Part shown: positions 1 through 7,964 of the stretch, piece after piece
How positions within the stretch are numbered: position 1 is the stretch's first letter
How the letters are laid out: each line of letters starts with the position of its first letter
Assembly (NCBI GenBank): GCA_964579415.1
Contig: CAZOGW010000022.1
Span: 1-34,097, forward strand
DNA from: CAZOGW01 sp964579415
GTDB lineage: Bacteria; Actinomycetota; Acidimicrobiia; Spongiisociales; UBA5794
DNA length: 34,097 nt
Reading direction: 5' to 3'
The notes under the pieces: generated by a model
What the model saw: only the letters and a program-made list of their open reading frames with translations
Database searches by the model: none
Told to the model about the DNA's origin: nothing
Program-made: the position numbers and the translations under genes

Positions 1-1
1 G

Positions 2-1348
2 TCACCTGCCTGCGGTGACGATCCTCTCCCGCCGCGCCTCGGCGACGACGCCGGCGATGGCGTCGGCCAAGGTGGGGACCCCGGCATCCTCGGTCCGGTA
101 CGTGACGTGCCGGATGGGATGCCCCGGGTCGACGAGGCGACCCAGGTCGATGGGGGTCCCGGTGACGACCACGTCGCAGGGGACCGCCTGGATGGTGGCC
201 TCCAGCTCGGCGAGCTGGTCGGCCCCGTAGCCCATGGCGGGCAGGACGGGCCCCAACGTCGGGTACTTCTCGAACGTGGCGGCGATCGAGCCGACCGCGT
301 AGGGCCGCGGGTCGACGATCTCCGCCACGCCCGCCTGGCGGGCGGCGACGGTCCCGGCACCGTACGGCATCTCGCCGTGGGTGAGGGTGGGACCGTCCTC
401 GACGACGAGGACCCGCTTGCCGGCCACGTCGGGCCCGGGCTCCAGACCGACCGGTGACCGGGTCTGCACGACCATGGCGTGCGGGTTGACCCGGCGCACG
501 TTGGCCATGACGGACTCGACGTCACCCGGGTCGGCGTTGTCCACCTTGTTGACGACGATCACGTCCGCCATGCGCAGGTTGACCTCGCCGGGGTGGTAGC
601 GCAGCTCGTGACCGGGCCGGAGCGGGTCGACGACGGTGACGAACAGGTCGGGACGGTAGAACGGGAAGTCGTTGTTGCCCCCGTCCCACACGATGACGTC
701 CGCCTCCTGCTCGGCTCCGTGGAGGATCTCCCCGTAGTCGACGCCGGCCCACATCACCATGCCCTCGCGCACCGGGGCCTCGTACTCCTCCCGCTCCTCG
801 ATGGTGGGGTCGGAGGCGTCGATGTCCTCCAGCGTGGCGAAGCGCTGCACCCGCATCTTCTCCAGGTCACCGTACGGCATGGGGTGCCGCACCAGGGCGA
901 CCCTGAGGCCGGCCTCGGCCAGCAGCGCGCCGATGTGGCGGCTGGTCTGGCTCTTGCCGGCGCCGGTGCGGGTGGCGCAGACGGCGATCACCGGCCGCGA
1001 GCTCGACAGCATGGTGCTGTCGGGCCCGAGCAGGATGAAGTCGGCTCCGCACGCCATAACCAGCGACGCCTTGTGCATCACCTCCTCGTGGGAGAGGTCC
1101 GAATAGGCCAGCACGACGTCGTCGACCTCCTCGTCCCGGATCAGGGCCGGGAGCGTGGACTCGTCGACGATGGGGATGCCCTCCGGGTAGTAGTCCCCGG
1201 CCAGCGACGGCGGGTAGGTGCGCCCGCCGATGCCGGGGATCTGGGCGGCGGTGAAGGCCACCACATCGATGTCGGGGTTGATGCGGTAGACCACGTTGAA
1301 GTTGTGGAAGTCCCTACCGCCCGCCCCCATGATCACGGTCCGTTTCAT
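2..1348 (-). CDS. Cyclic 2,3-diphosphoglycerate synthetase-family P-loop protein (COG2403-like)
   Basis: A 448-residue cytoplasmic P-loop protein. The N-terminus (MKRTVIMGAGGRDFHNF) looks like a Rossmann-type nucleotide-binding segment. A Walker A motif, ATRTGAGKS, sits at about residues 125-133, and an NKVD (NKxD-like) motif follows further on, as in the archaeal cyclic 2,3-diphosphoglycerate synthetases and their bacterial relatives. The archaeal enzyme uses ATP to cyclise 2,3-diphosphoglycerate; the role of bacterial members is not settled, so I do not assign that reaction. Start: the ATG at 1348 has a GAGAGGA ribosome site and overlaps the stop of the upstream permease gene by four bases (ATGA), which implies translational coupling. 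The open frame runs further upstream, but only inside the permease gene. The gene ends at the window edge, so any further operon members are unseen. Confidence 0.85.
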   Translation of the reverse strand: MKRTVIMGAGGRDFHNFNVVYRINPDIDVVAFTAAQIPGIGGRTYPPSLAGDYYPEGIPIVDESTLPALIRDEEVDDVVLAYSDLSHEEVMHKASLVMACGADFILLGPDSTMLSSSRPVIAVCATRTGAGKSQTSRHIGALLAEAGLRVALVRHPMPYGDLEKMRVQRFATLEDIDASDPTIEEREEYEAPVREGMVMWAGVDYGEILHGAEQEADVIVWDGGNNDFPFYRPDLFVTVVDPLRPGHELRYHPGEVNLRMADVIVVNKVDNADPGDVESVMANVRRVNPHAMVVQTRSPVGLEPGPDVAGKRVLVVEDGPTLTHGEMPYGAGTVAARQAGVAEIVDPRPYAVGSIAATFEKYPTLGPVLPAMGYGADQLAELEATIQAVPCDVVVTGTPIDLGRLVDPGHPIRHVTYRTEDAGVPTLADAIAGVVAEARRERIVTAGR

Positions 1349-2760
1349 GACATTCCTCTCGTGGGCTTGCCCTGCGTGCCCTCGACGAGGGCCGCCGGGG
1401 TATCGGGGACGAAGACGCCCTCGGGGGCGGCGGGGTGGTGCTGTGTCCTCCACTTCATCCACACGTACACCGGGATGCCGGCGAGCAGCAGCAGCATTCC
1501 GTAGAACACGACCTCCTGGCCGGCCCCGTAGATGGCCCACACCGAGTAGGCGAAGGCCAGCGTCGCCACCATCACGTCCCTGGTGAGGCTGCGGCCGGAG
1601 AAGTTCTCACGGTCCTTGATGAACAGCATCACCTGGCCCGCCGCCGAATAGGCGTACGGGATGAGCGTGGTCAGGGTGGCCAGCAGCAGGGTGTAGGTGA
1701 ACAGGTCGATCAGGCCCCGGGTGTAGTTGGTGAGCATCAGCAGCGTCACCAGGACGCTGGACACCACCAGGCCGAACACCGGCGCCCCGTTGCGGGACAC
1801 CTTGGCGAACGGCGCCGGGAACAGCCGGTCGCGGGCCGCCGCCATCGGGATCTGGCCCTGCAGCAGGATCCAGCCGTTGAGGCAGCCGAACGTGGAGATG
1901 ATGGCCCCGATGGCCACCAGTGGCCCCGCCCACGACCCGAAGGCGACCTCGGCGGCGTCGGCGAACGGAGCCGTCGAGCCCACCAGGGTGGCGGCGGGGA
2001 TGATGCCCAGCACCGCCGTCGTGGCCAGGATGTAGATGGCCGCGGTGGCGATGGTTCCCCATATCGTCGCCCGCGGGATGGTGCGTTCCGCCTTGGCGAT
2101 GTCGTCGGCGGGCACCGTGGCCGATTCCAGCCCGATGAACGCCCACAGGGTGAGCGTCGCCACCGCGGTCACCGATGCGAACATCGAGCCGCCGGAGGGG
2201 TTGAAGGGCGTGAAATTGGCGGTGTCGATGAAGAAGATGCCGATGAGGGCCAGAGCCAGCAGCGGCAGCAACTTCAGCGCGGTGGTGACGCCCTGGACGA
2301 TGCCGCCCTGGCGCACGCCCAAGGCGTTGATGCCGGTGAGCAGCCAGATGGCGGCCACCGCCACCAGCGCGGCGAGCAGGGCGCTTTCGGCCAGCCCGGT
2401 CCAGAACACCGCCAGGTAGCCGACGAAGGCGACGGCGATGGCGGCGTTGCCCGCCCAGATGGCGATCCAGTACCCCCACGCCGTCTGGAAGCCCACGAAG
2501 TCGCCGAATGCCATCCGGCTGTACTCGTACGGGCCGCCGGTGCGGGGGTAGTCACGACCGAGGCGACCGAACACCAGGGCGAGTAGGACGGCGCCGGCGG
2601 CGGTGAACAGCCATCCCAGCAGGCTGACACCGCCATATTCGGCCAGCGCCGAGGGGAGGAGGAAGACGCCCGACCCGATCATGTTGCCGACGACCAGAGC
2701 CGTCGCCAGCCACACGCCGAGCTTGCGCCTCGAGGGTGGTGCGTGAGCTGTCACTGTCAT
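1345..2760 (-). CDS. APC-family amino acid/amine antiporter (AdiC-like)
   Basis: A 471-residue inner-membrane transporter with about 12 hydrophobic segments. It starts with the APC signature GNMIGSGVFLLP in the first membrane helix, very close to the matching stretch of the arginine/agmatine antiporter AdiC. Other AdiC substrate-site features are present: the asparagine in AIWAGNAAIA (AdiC Asn101), the tryptophan in LWAFIGLESA (Trp202) and the tryptophan in NGWILLQGQ (Trp293). It is therefore probably an exchanger of a basic amino acid or amine in the AdiC/PotE group; the exact substrate cannot be read from sequence. The ATG at 2760 has a GGGAGG ribosome site 7 nt upstream; the open frame extends further upstream without a better start. 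It overlaps the next gene by four bases, so the transporter and the P-loop protein probably act on the same metabolite. Confidence 0.9.
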   Translation of the reverse strand: MTVTAHAPPSRRKLGVWLATALVVGNMIGSGVFLLPSALAEYGGVSLLGWLFTAAGAVLLALVFGRLGRDYPRTGGPYEYSRMAFGDFVGFQTAWGYWIAIWAGNAAIAVAFVGYLAVFWTGLAESALLAALVAVAAIWLLTGINALGVRQGGIVQGVTTALKLLPLLALALIGIFFIDTANFTPFNPSGGSMFASVTAVATLTLWAFIGLESATVPADDIAKAERTIPRATIWGTIATAAIYILATTAVLGIIPAATLVGSTAPFADAAEVAFGSWAGPLVAIGAIISTFGCLNGWILLQGQIPMAAARDRLFPAPFAKVSRNGAPVFGLVVSSVLVTLLMLTNYTRGLIDLFTYTLLLATLTTLIPYAYSAAGQVMLFIKDRENFSGRSLTRDVMVATLAFAYSVWAIYGAGQEVVFYGMLLLLAGIPVYVWMKWRTQHHPAAPEGVFVPDTPAALVEGTQGKPTRGMS

Positions 2761-3050
2761 CTGAGGACCTCCCTCGTGTGTACGACAGCTACTACCCGTC
2801 CAGCTTGAGGTGCTCCGAGCCGAGCGGCCAGAGGCCAACGTCACACAGGAGGCCCGTTGCGGCGACGAACGCTCGGGGGCGGCACGCACCGGAGATCGCG
2901 CCGGTCAATGTGGAGAACCCGGGGCCGGCACATCGTCCTGCCGGATATCATCCCGACCGACCACGAACCCGTCGCCGCCGGCTGAGACACATCGCCGGCC
3001 GCCATCCGGTCCTCGAGGTCTCGCTCCCGGTAGAGGCGACCGACCCGCGG
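2761..3050. other. Intergenic region, no gene seen
   Basis: About 290 bases between the permease start and the stop of the PIN toxin gene, both on the minus strand. Open frames here have no recognisable product and no ribosome site. It must hold the promoter of the permease pair, but I see no clear -35/-10 pair and no strong hairpin. Confidence 0.5.
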
Positions 3051-3428
3051 TCAGACGCCGAGCACGGTGGCCGACACTCCACTGGAGGACAGCAGGACGC
3101 CCATGTCGCCGCTGTCTGACGTCAACACATCGTCTCCGTCGGCGGCCAGGAGAGCGAGGTGGCCGTCGACGACGTCGCTCGTCCCGGTGACGGCCAGTAA
3201 GCTCCCGATCTCGCGACTGGCCGACGCATCGAGGGCTACGACATCAAACCCGCGCAGAGCGCGGGTGAGGTTGACCTGCCGAGCCGCGTCCCTCCACACC
3301 TGGGCCACAACGGCAGCGCTGGTTCGGACTGGAATCCCGTGCTCTTGGGCAGACCTCAAGAGTGCGCCGACAGTACGGTCGCGCCTATCCACACCCACGA
3401 GGGCACCCGCATCGAGAATCAGGCTCAC
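3051..3428 (-). CDS. PIN-domain toxin (VapC-like), module 1
   Basis: A 125-residue PIN-domain protein, predicted to be a metal-dependent RNase toxin held in check by the antitoxin encoded just upstream. Acidic active-site candidates are Asp6 (ILDAGAL), Asp85/Asp88 (GTSDVVDGH) and Asp105/Asp108 (TSDSGDM). The second acidic position usual in VapC is a glutamine here (VVAQVWRD, Gln43), which I recall as common in this PIN subfamily. Start is GTG at 3428; its GTGA overlaps the antitoxin stop by four bases, a typical coupled toxin-antitoxin arrangement. Length is normal for VapC. The RNA target is unknown. Confidence 0.85.
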   Translation of the reverse strand: MSLILDAGALVGVDRRDRTVGALLRSAQEHGIPVRTSAAVVAQVWRDAARQVNLTRALRGFDVVALDASASREIGSLLAVTGTSDVVDGHLALLAADGDDVLTSDSGDMGVLLSSSGVSATVLGV

Positions 3429-3667
3429 TGCTTCGCGCCTTCGTTGAGCCCGAGCATCTCCGCGGCCCGATCCAGTTCCTCACGGGTGAACACACCGTCC
3501 TCCCTCTCCCATTCATCGAGGGCGTAGCCGAGCAACTCGTTGCGAAGCCGGTCGGCGGCGGCACTCTCGATCCAGCGCGAGATGCTGACACCAGCGCTCG
3601 CCGCGGCAGCGCGCACCGCGGCTCCAACCTCAGCCGGCATGGTGACGGAGAACCTATCAACGCTCAT
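3425..3667 (-). CDS. Ribbon-helix-helix antitoxin, module 1
   Basis: An 80-residue protein. The N-terminal part (DRFSVTMPAEVGAAVRAAAA, then SISRWIESAA) fits a ribbon-helix-helix DNA-binding fold: a short beta strand followed by two helices. The acidic C-terminal tail (WEREDGVFTREELDRAAEML) is the kind of segment that binds and blocks the toxin. The open frame extends 53 codons upstream, but the ATG at 3667 is chosen because the fold begins there and because a TANNNT hexamer and a perfect palindrome lie directly upstream. It has no clear ribosome site; a leaderless transcript is likely. Expected to repress its own promoter together with the toxin. Confidence 0.85.
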   Translation of the reverse strand: MSVDRFSVTMPAEVGAAVRAAAASAGVSISRWIESAAADRLRNELLGYALDEWEREDGVFTREELDRAAEMLGLNEGAKQ

Positions 3668-3673
3668 CCTACG

Positions 3674-3679
3674 AGCGTA
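3674..3679 (-). promoter_or_regulatory. Candidate -10 box of antitoxin gene 1 (leaderless)
   Basis: On the minus strand TACGCT lies exactly 6 nt before the ATG at 3667, so transcription would start at or next to the A of the start codon. No recognisable -35 box. The same TAC-N2-T plus 6-nt spacing occurs before the two other antitoxin genes of the window. Confidence 0.45.
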
Positions 3680-3682
3680 ACA

Positions 3683-3696
3683 CATACACCTGTATG
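3683..3696. promoter_or_regulatory. Palindromic operator candidate, module 1
   Basis: CATACA-CC-TGTATG is a perfect 6+6 inverted repeat with a 2-bp centre, ending 15 nt before the antitoxin ATG and just upstream of the candidate -10. Position and symmetry fit an autorepression site for a ribbon-helix-helix dimer. Confidence 0.55.
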
Positions 3697-3882
3697 CAAG
3701 CTCTTCCAGTCCGTTCGACACGTGAGTTCGTGGACCAGGCATGTTCCTGACGCTACCGGTGATGTGTGACAAGAACCGGATGGCAAGCGGCACCCCCCCC
3801 CGCTTCGGCTGATCTTGCACGATCACCCCCTACTTGTCGTCAGCAGGCAGGAATGCTCACCGGGATGCATGCTGCATATACG

Positions 3883-3898
3883 TGCCGAAGATTCGGCA
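3883..3898. promoter_or_regulatory. Palindromic operator candidate, module 2
   Basis: TGCCGAA-GA-TTCGGCA is a perfect 7+7 inverted repeat with a 2-bp centre, ending 9 bp before the candidate -10 of the second antitoxin gene. Its sequence differs from the palindrome of module 1, so each module probably has its own repressor specificity. Confidence 0.55.
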
Positions 3899-3907
3899 TG
3901 AGCATGT

Positions 3908-3913
3908 TACTGT
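3908..3913 (+). promoter_or_regulatory. Candidate -10 box of antitoxin gene 2 (leaderless)
   Basis: TACTGT lies 6 nt before the ATG at 3920. A GAGG sits almost against the ATG, too close for a useful ribosome site, so a leaderless transcript is likely. Confidence 0.45.
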
Positions 3914-3919
3914 TGAGGC

Positions 3920-4150
3920 ATGCGTACGACGATCGAACTGGATGCCGACACCAGCGCCGCCGTCGAGCAGCTCCGCCGAGACACCGGTGCCGGTGTCTCG
4001 GAGGCGGTGAACCAGTTGATACGGAAGGGACTACTCCCCAGGGAGGACCGTCCTCCGTTCCGGCAGAAGACGTACCACCTCGGGTTGGGCATCGACGTGA
4101 GCAACGTGGCCGACGCCCTCGAGGTTCTTGAAGGGCCCCGGGCCCGGTAG
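3920..4150 (+). CDS. Ribbon-helix-helix antitoxin, module 2
   Basis: A 76-residue protein. Residues 1-40 (MRTTIELDADTSAAVEQLRR then GVSEAVNQLIRKGL) match a VapB/CopG-type ribbon-helix-helix: a beta strand with alternating hydrophobic residues followed by two helices. The tail (YHLGLGIDVSNVADALEVLE) is the likely toxin-binding part. The PIN toxin gene follows after 6 nt. It is divergent from module 1, whose antitoxin start is 252 bp away, and the two promoters share that gap, which also holds a run of nine C at 3793-3801. Confidence 0.85.
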   Translation: MRTTIELDADTSAAVEQLRRDTGAGVSEAVNQLIRKGLLPREDRPPFRQKTYHLGLGIDVSNVADALEVLEGPRAR

Positions 4151-4156
4151 GCCGAA

Positions 4157-4585
4157 ATGCTGCTCGACGCCAACATCCTGCTGTACGCCGTCGACGAGGT
4201 AAGCCCTTTCCACGACAAGGCGCGAATGTGGCTGGAGGACGCCCTCAACGGCGCCCAGCGGGTGGCGATTTCCTGGTACTCGGTGGGCGCATTCCTCCGC
4301 ATCGCGACGAATCCCCGCGCCATGTCCGACCCGCTCTCTCCGTCGCAGGCGTGGGAACTGGTCGACGCCTGGCTCGACGCACCTGCGGTGTGGATTCCAC
4401 AGCCTGGTCTACGCCACCGGGACATCCTGCGCGATCTCGTGGTTGTGGGCGACCTGCGGGGGAACCTCGTCAGCGACGCGGTTCTGGCCGCAATCTGTAT
4501 GGAGCACGGCCTCGCCATCGTTTCCGCCGATTCGGATTTCGCCCGCTTCGGCGGCATCCGCTGGCTCAACCCCGTCGCCGGCTGA
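4157..4585 (+). CDS. PIN-domain toxin (VapC-like), module 2
   Basis: A 142-residue PIN-domain protein. It begins MLLDANILLYAVD (Asp4), has the GNLVSDAVLAA motif with Asp107, and SADSDFARF with Asp125/Asp127, then ends with RWLNPV, a pattern typical of VapC ribonucleases. The helix that usually supplies a second acidic residue reads WYSVGAFLRIATNP and lacks it; I recall the same in other members with an AFLRI motif. Predicted to cleave RNA when freed from the antitoxin. ATG start 6 nt after the antitoxin stop, with only a weak ribosome site, so translation probably depends on the upstream cistron. Convergent with the carboxypeptidase gene, separated by a hairpin. Confidence 0.88.
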   Translation: MLLDANILLYAVDEVSPFHDKARMWLEDALNGAQRVAISWYSVGAFLRIATNPRAMSDPLSPSQAWELVDAWLDAPAVWIPQPGLRHRDILRDLVVVGDLRGNLVSDAVLAAICMEHGLAIVSADSDFARFGGIRWLNPVAG

Positions 4586-4608
4586 GGATTGGCGGCAGCC
4601 GGCGTGGA

Positions 4609-4644
4609 CGAGGGCCGGCCGGGGTGTCGGCCGGCCGGCCCTCG
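4609..4644. terminator. Hairpin terminator between convergent genes
   Basis: A 14-bp perfect stem: the left arm is 4609-4622, the right arm 4631-4644, with an 8-nt loop; the arms are GGCC-rich. It lies 23 nt after the toxin stop and 17 nt after the carboxypeptidase stop on the other strand, so it can serve both. No T-run follows, as is common in actinobacteria. Confidence 0.6.
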
Positions 4645-4661
4645 CTCCTCCCACCGGAGGC

Positions 4662-7600
4662 CTATGGCCCGAGCAGGTACTCGATGCTCTTCGCCATGAC
4701 CGCGGCGCGGTCGGCGGCTCCCTCGATGCCCTCGAGCCCGAACCCGAACAAGAGGGTGTTGCCGGTGGCGGCGACGGCGCCTTCCTGGAGGCCGACCGAT
4801 TCGGTGCGGATCCAGTCGTTGGGGTTGGCGACGCTGCCCGGGGGCGACCCGGGGACGCTCCATGCGCCCAGGCCGGTCTCGAAGGACTCGACTCCGGCGA
4901 CCGTGGAGACCGCGGCGTAGTCCACGAAGGCACCGAGGCCCTGGAACGCCCAGTCGGTGGCGTAGGTGATGGACACCTCGACCTGGCTGCCGGCGTAGTC
5001 CGTCAGGTCGACCTCCCACTCCTCCCAGCCGGCGGACCGGCCCGAGGTGGCGTGCCACTCGCCGCCGGTATCGGGGTTGGAACCCTCACAGTCGGCGCCC
5101 TGGTAGCGCTCCAGCCACGGGTGCAGCTCGTACCAGCCGGAAGGGCAACTCTCGCCGACGTCGTCGGTGGTGTGACCGTTGGCGTCGGGCAACGTGGTCC
5201 AGTCGTCGGCGCCCACGGTGTGGGCCTCGACGAACAGGAAGTCCCAGTCCGGCTCGGTGTCGTACGAGAATCGGAAGGTGAGTGCCGGCTCGTCGGCGGC
5301 GGTGACCCCGGTGAGGTCGATGGTGCGCGCCAACCGCTTGTAGCTCTGGTCGCTGATCCCGCTGTACACGTACCAGTCGCCGTCGTAGGGCTCGAAGGCC
5401 CCCGAGGCGCCGGTATCCCACACCGCCGGGGCGGTGCTGGCGAACTGCGGGTACTCGTCGGCGGGCAGCAGGCTGCTGGTGGTGACGAACGAGGCGGTGT
5501 GGGCCTGGTTGTCGGCGCTGTCGGCGCCGTTGAAGCCCCAATCCAGGCCGGCGAACGGGCCGCCGACTCCGGTCACGTCGAACGGTTCGCCCTCGGCGTC
5601 GGTGCCGGCATCGTCGTTGTAGATGTAGGCGCCGAGGTAGTACTGGACGAAGTCGTTCTTGTCGGCGAAGAAGGCGCAGCGGTCGAAGACCGGGCCGGGC
5701 GCCCCCCCGACCACACATTCCTCGTCGGCGACCGGGTCGTAGTACTGGCCCCCGGCGAGGCCGTTCTCGGCGGCGCCCGCCCACTGCCCGGTGTAGAGCA
5801 GCTTGCCGCCCTGGTTGAGGTAGGCGCGCACGGCGAGGATCAGGTCGTTGGCCGACCGGTCGACGTTGCCCGGACCGCGTCCGGCGGCACGGGTGACGAA
5901 GTTGTTGCCCGTGTACCAGACGACGGCGTCGAAGTGCGAGAGCACACCGAGATGTCCCGGCGCCTCCCGCCCCATGGCGTCGATGTCGTAGACGGCGTAG
6001 CTGACACCGGCAGCGGTGAGCGCGCTGGTGTACGCCGACAGGTAGTTGGGAACGGCGGGGTCGGTGCTGGCGTACCCGGGGATGTTCACCAGGCCGGTGC
6101 GGTCCTCATCGGCGACGATGAGCACCTCCGCGCCGGCGTCCTCCACCACCTCGAAGGTCTGGTGGGCGCTCGCCGACCGCTGCGTGGTGAACCAGTACTC
6201 GACGCTGTCTCCCACGGCGAGACCGGGGATCTGACCACGCACGTAGTGGTAGTAGGTGTCGTAGCCGCCGTACACCTGGCCAGGGGGCGCATCGGCGGTG
6301 GAGGCGACCTGCCGCGGGCCGCCGTTGACCCGGTAGTTGAGCGTCACCGCGCCTGAGGCGCGCCGCGCCAGGACGTCCACCGGCTGGGCCGACCCACCGG
6401 CGTACGACACCTCGACGCGCAGGTCCGAGGAGGGGTTGCCCGACTTCCACGGATCGACGGCGGAGAGGTCCAGGTACAGATCCTCGGTCGCCAGCCCCAT
6501 GTGGGACACGGGTCGCTCCGGATTCGAGACCGAGCGGGCGATGTTGAGGGCGAAGGCGAAGTTGCGCTCGAACTCGGCCTGCACCAGATCCTCGTCGTCG
6601 GGGAACACGAAGCCGCAGCCGTCGCAACCCTCGGCGAGCTCGGTGGTCCAGGCGAGTACCCCGCGGATCCCGTGCGACCAGTCCGTGAACTCGCCGTTGG
6701 TGGTGTACAGGTCGGCGCCGACGCCGGGGTCGTAGCCCTCCACCGCAGGATCGTCGTCGGTGCCGGTGAGTGCGACGTAGATGGGGTCGTCCGCCGACGG
6801 GGTCTGCACCTGCCACCCCTGGGCGTAGAGCAGCAGCTCGCCGAACGAGTGGTAGCTCATGGCGAAGCGGAGGTCGGGGAGCATGTCGAAGAGGGCCATG
6901 TTGGCCTGGATCTCGGGTTCCGAACCCGGGGTGGGACCGCGGTAGGTCTCGCCTGCTGATTGCGAGTCCGATCCCTCGTTGTCGTAGTTCCAGTGCTCCG
7001 GATAGTTGCGGTTGAGGTCGACACCGTCGCCGGGGCCGACCTGGCCGTCCCCGTTGTTGTCCCTCAGGTTCTTCCGCCACAGGCGGTCGACGTCGAAGGT
7101 GTACTGGTAGCCGTCGGGGTTGACGACGGGCACGAACCACACCTCGCTGCTTCGCAGGATCTGCTTCACGTCGCGGTCGTTGGACCGCGCCCCGTCGACG
7201 AACCACTGCAGGAGCCGCATGTTGACCTCGGTGCTGATCCACTCCCGGGCGTGCGTGGTGGCCTGGTAGAGCACGGCGGGGCGGCTGCCCACCGGCACGC
7301 CGGGTGCACCCTGGGTGAGACGCAGGGCAAGGATGTCGCGACCCTGGTGAGTGTCCCCCAGGTCGACGAGTTGGGCGAACGAGCCGTTGCGCGGGTCGTC
7401 GGCGATGGCATGGAGCTGGTCCTCGATCCCACCCGGCTCGTCGTAGGACCACCACACGTCGAAGCCGTAGGCCGACTGGAGGTCGGCCGCCTGGGTCTGG
7501 GTCAGGCCCTCCTCGTTGCGCACTTCTCGGAGATCGAGTCCGAACCGGCGCAGGGCCCGCCGTTCGGTCGGGTAGGCGACGATCTGGACCTCTATGCCGG

Positions 7601-7805
7601 CGAGCGTCTCGTCGACGTGTGCGACGTCGAGACCCAGGTCCTGGACCTCCGCCCACTGATCGGCGTCGAGAGTCGCCTCGTAGAGCTGGAGACGCTCCTC
7701 CTCCCCCCGGGCGGTGTCGTCCTGGGCCATCGTGGGCGTGACCGCCGATCCGAACAGGAAGGCGGTGGCCAGGACGCTGACAAGTACTCTCCTCGGATTC
7801 CTCAC
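4662..7805 (-). CDS. Secreted M14 zinc carboxypeptidase with large C-terminal extension
   Basis: A 1047-residue exported metallopeptidase. An N-terminal signal peptide (residues 1 to about 28, basic RNPRR then a hydrophobic stretch ending TMAQ) is followed by an M14 catalytic domain. Zinc ligands are His185 and Glu188 (THAREW) and His319 (SYHSFG), with Arg266 in DLNRNYP and the catalytic glutamate Glu389 in WTTELAEG. About 600 residues follow: a beta-rich region, a segment resembling a glutamine-amidotransferase-like fold (AEVLIVADED, later GGKLLYTGQW), and C-terminal beta-sandwich segments similar to immune-inhibitor-A-type peptidases (DWDFLFVEAH; SITYATDWAFQG). Likely removes C-terminal residues from peptides outside the cell. 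The start is GTG at 7805, because GGAGGAGG lies 5 nt upstream; a longer frame from 7823 would swallow that site. No cell-wall anchor seen. Confidence 0.9.
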   Translation of the reverse strand: MRNPRRVLVSVLATAFLFGSAVTPTMAQDDTARGEEERLQLYEATLDADQWAEVQDLGLDVAHVDETLAGIEVQIVAYPTERRALRRFGLDLREVRNEEGLTQTQAADLQSAYGFDVWWSYDEPGGIEDQLHAIADDPRNGSFAQLVDLGDTHQGRDILALRLTQGAPGVPVGSRPAVLYQATTHAREWISTEVNMRLLQWFVDGARSNDRDVKQILRSSEVWFVPVVNPDGYQYTFDVDRLWRKNLRDNNGDGQVGPGDGVDLNRNYPEHWNYDNEGSDSQSAGETYRGPTPGSEPEIQANMALFDMLPDLRFAMSYHSFGELLLYAQGWQVQTPSADDPIYVALTGTDDDPAVEGYDPGVGADLYTTNGEFTDWSHGIRGVLAWTTELAEGCDGCGFVFPDDEDLVQAEFERNFAFALNIARSVSNPERPVSHMGLATEDLYLDLSAVDPWKSGNPSSDLRVEVSYAGGSAQPVDVLARRASGAVTLNYRVNGGPRQVASTADAPPGQVYGGYDTYYHYVRGQIPGLAVGDSVEYWFTTQRSASAHQTFEVVEDAGAEVLIVADEDRTGLVNIPGYASTDPAVPNYLSAYTSALTAAGVSYAVYDIDAMGREAPGHLGVLSHFDAVVWYTGNNFVTRAAGRGPGNVDRSANDLILAVRAYLNQGGKLLYTGQWAGAAENGLAGGQYYDPVADEECVVGGAPGPVFDRCAFFADKNDFVQYYLGAYIYNDDAGTDAEGEPFDVTGVGGPFAGLDWGFNGADSADNQAHTASFVTTSSLLPADEYPQFASTAPAVWDTGASGAFEPYDGDWYVYSGISDQSYKRLARTIDLTGVTAADEPALTFRFSYDTEPDWDFLFVEAHTVGADDWTTLPDANGHTTDDVGESCPSGWYELHPWLERYQGADCEGSNPDTGGEWHATSGRSAGWEEWEVDLTDYAGSQVEVSITYATDWAFQGLGAFVDYAAVSTVAGVESFETGLGAWSVPGSPPGSVANPNDWIRTESVGLQEGAVAATGNTLLFGFGLEGIEGAADRAAVMAKSIEYLLGP

Positions 7806-7842
7806 AGGAACCTCCTCCCACACTCGACGCGTCGTCGCGACT

Positions 7843-7858
7843 GTCGGAACGTTCCGAC
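7843..7858. promoter_or_regulatory. Perfect 16-bp palindrome upstream of the carboxypeptidase
   Basis: GTCGGAACGTTCCGAC is its own reverse complement. It lies 38-53 nt upstream of the carboxypeptidase GTG and overlaps a possible -10 on the minus strand (TAGGGT, 7862-7857). A repressor bound here would block that promoter. The regulator is unknown, and hrpA, divergent from the same region, could also be affected. Confidence 0.45.
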
Positions 7859-7964
7859 CCTACGCCTCTTCGCGGTTTAGCGCCGTCGAAAACGCCGGTG
7901 TCTGAAATCCAGAGTTGGTGCTCCCCGCCCGGGACGACACCGACGCCCGATACCCTGCGCCGCG

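Noticed and set aside
3051..4585. Phage or integrated element carrying the toxin-antitoxin genes
   Set aside because: No integrase, tRNA, attachment repeats or change in base composition was seen around them.
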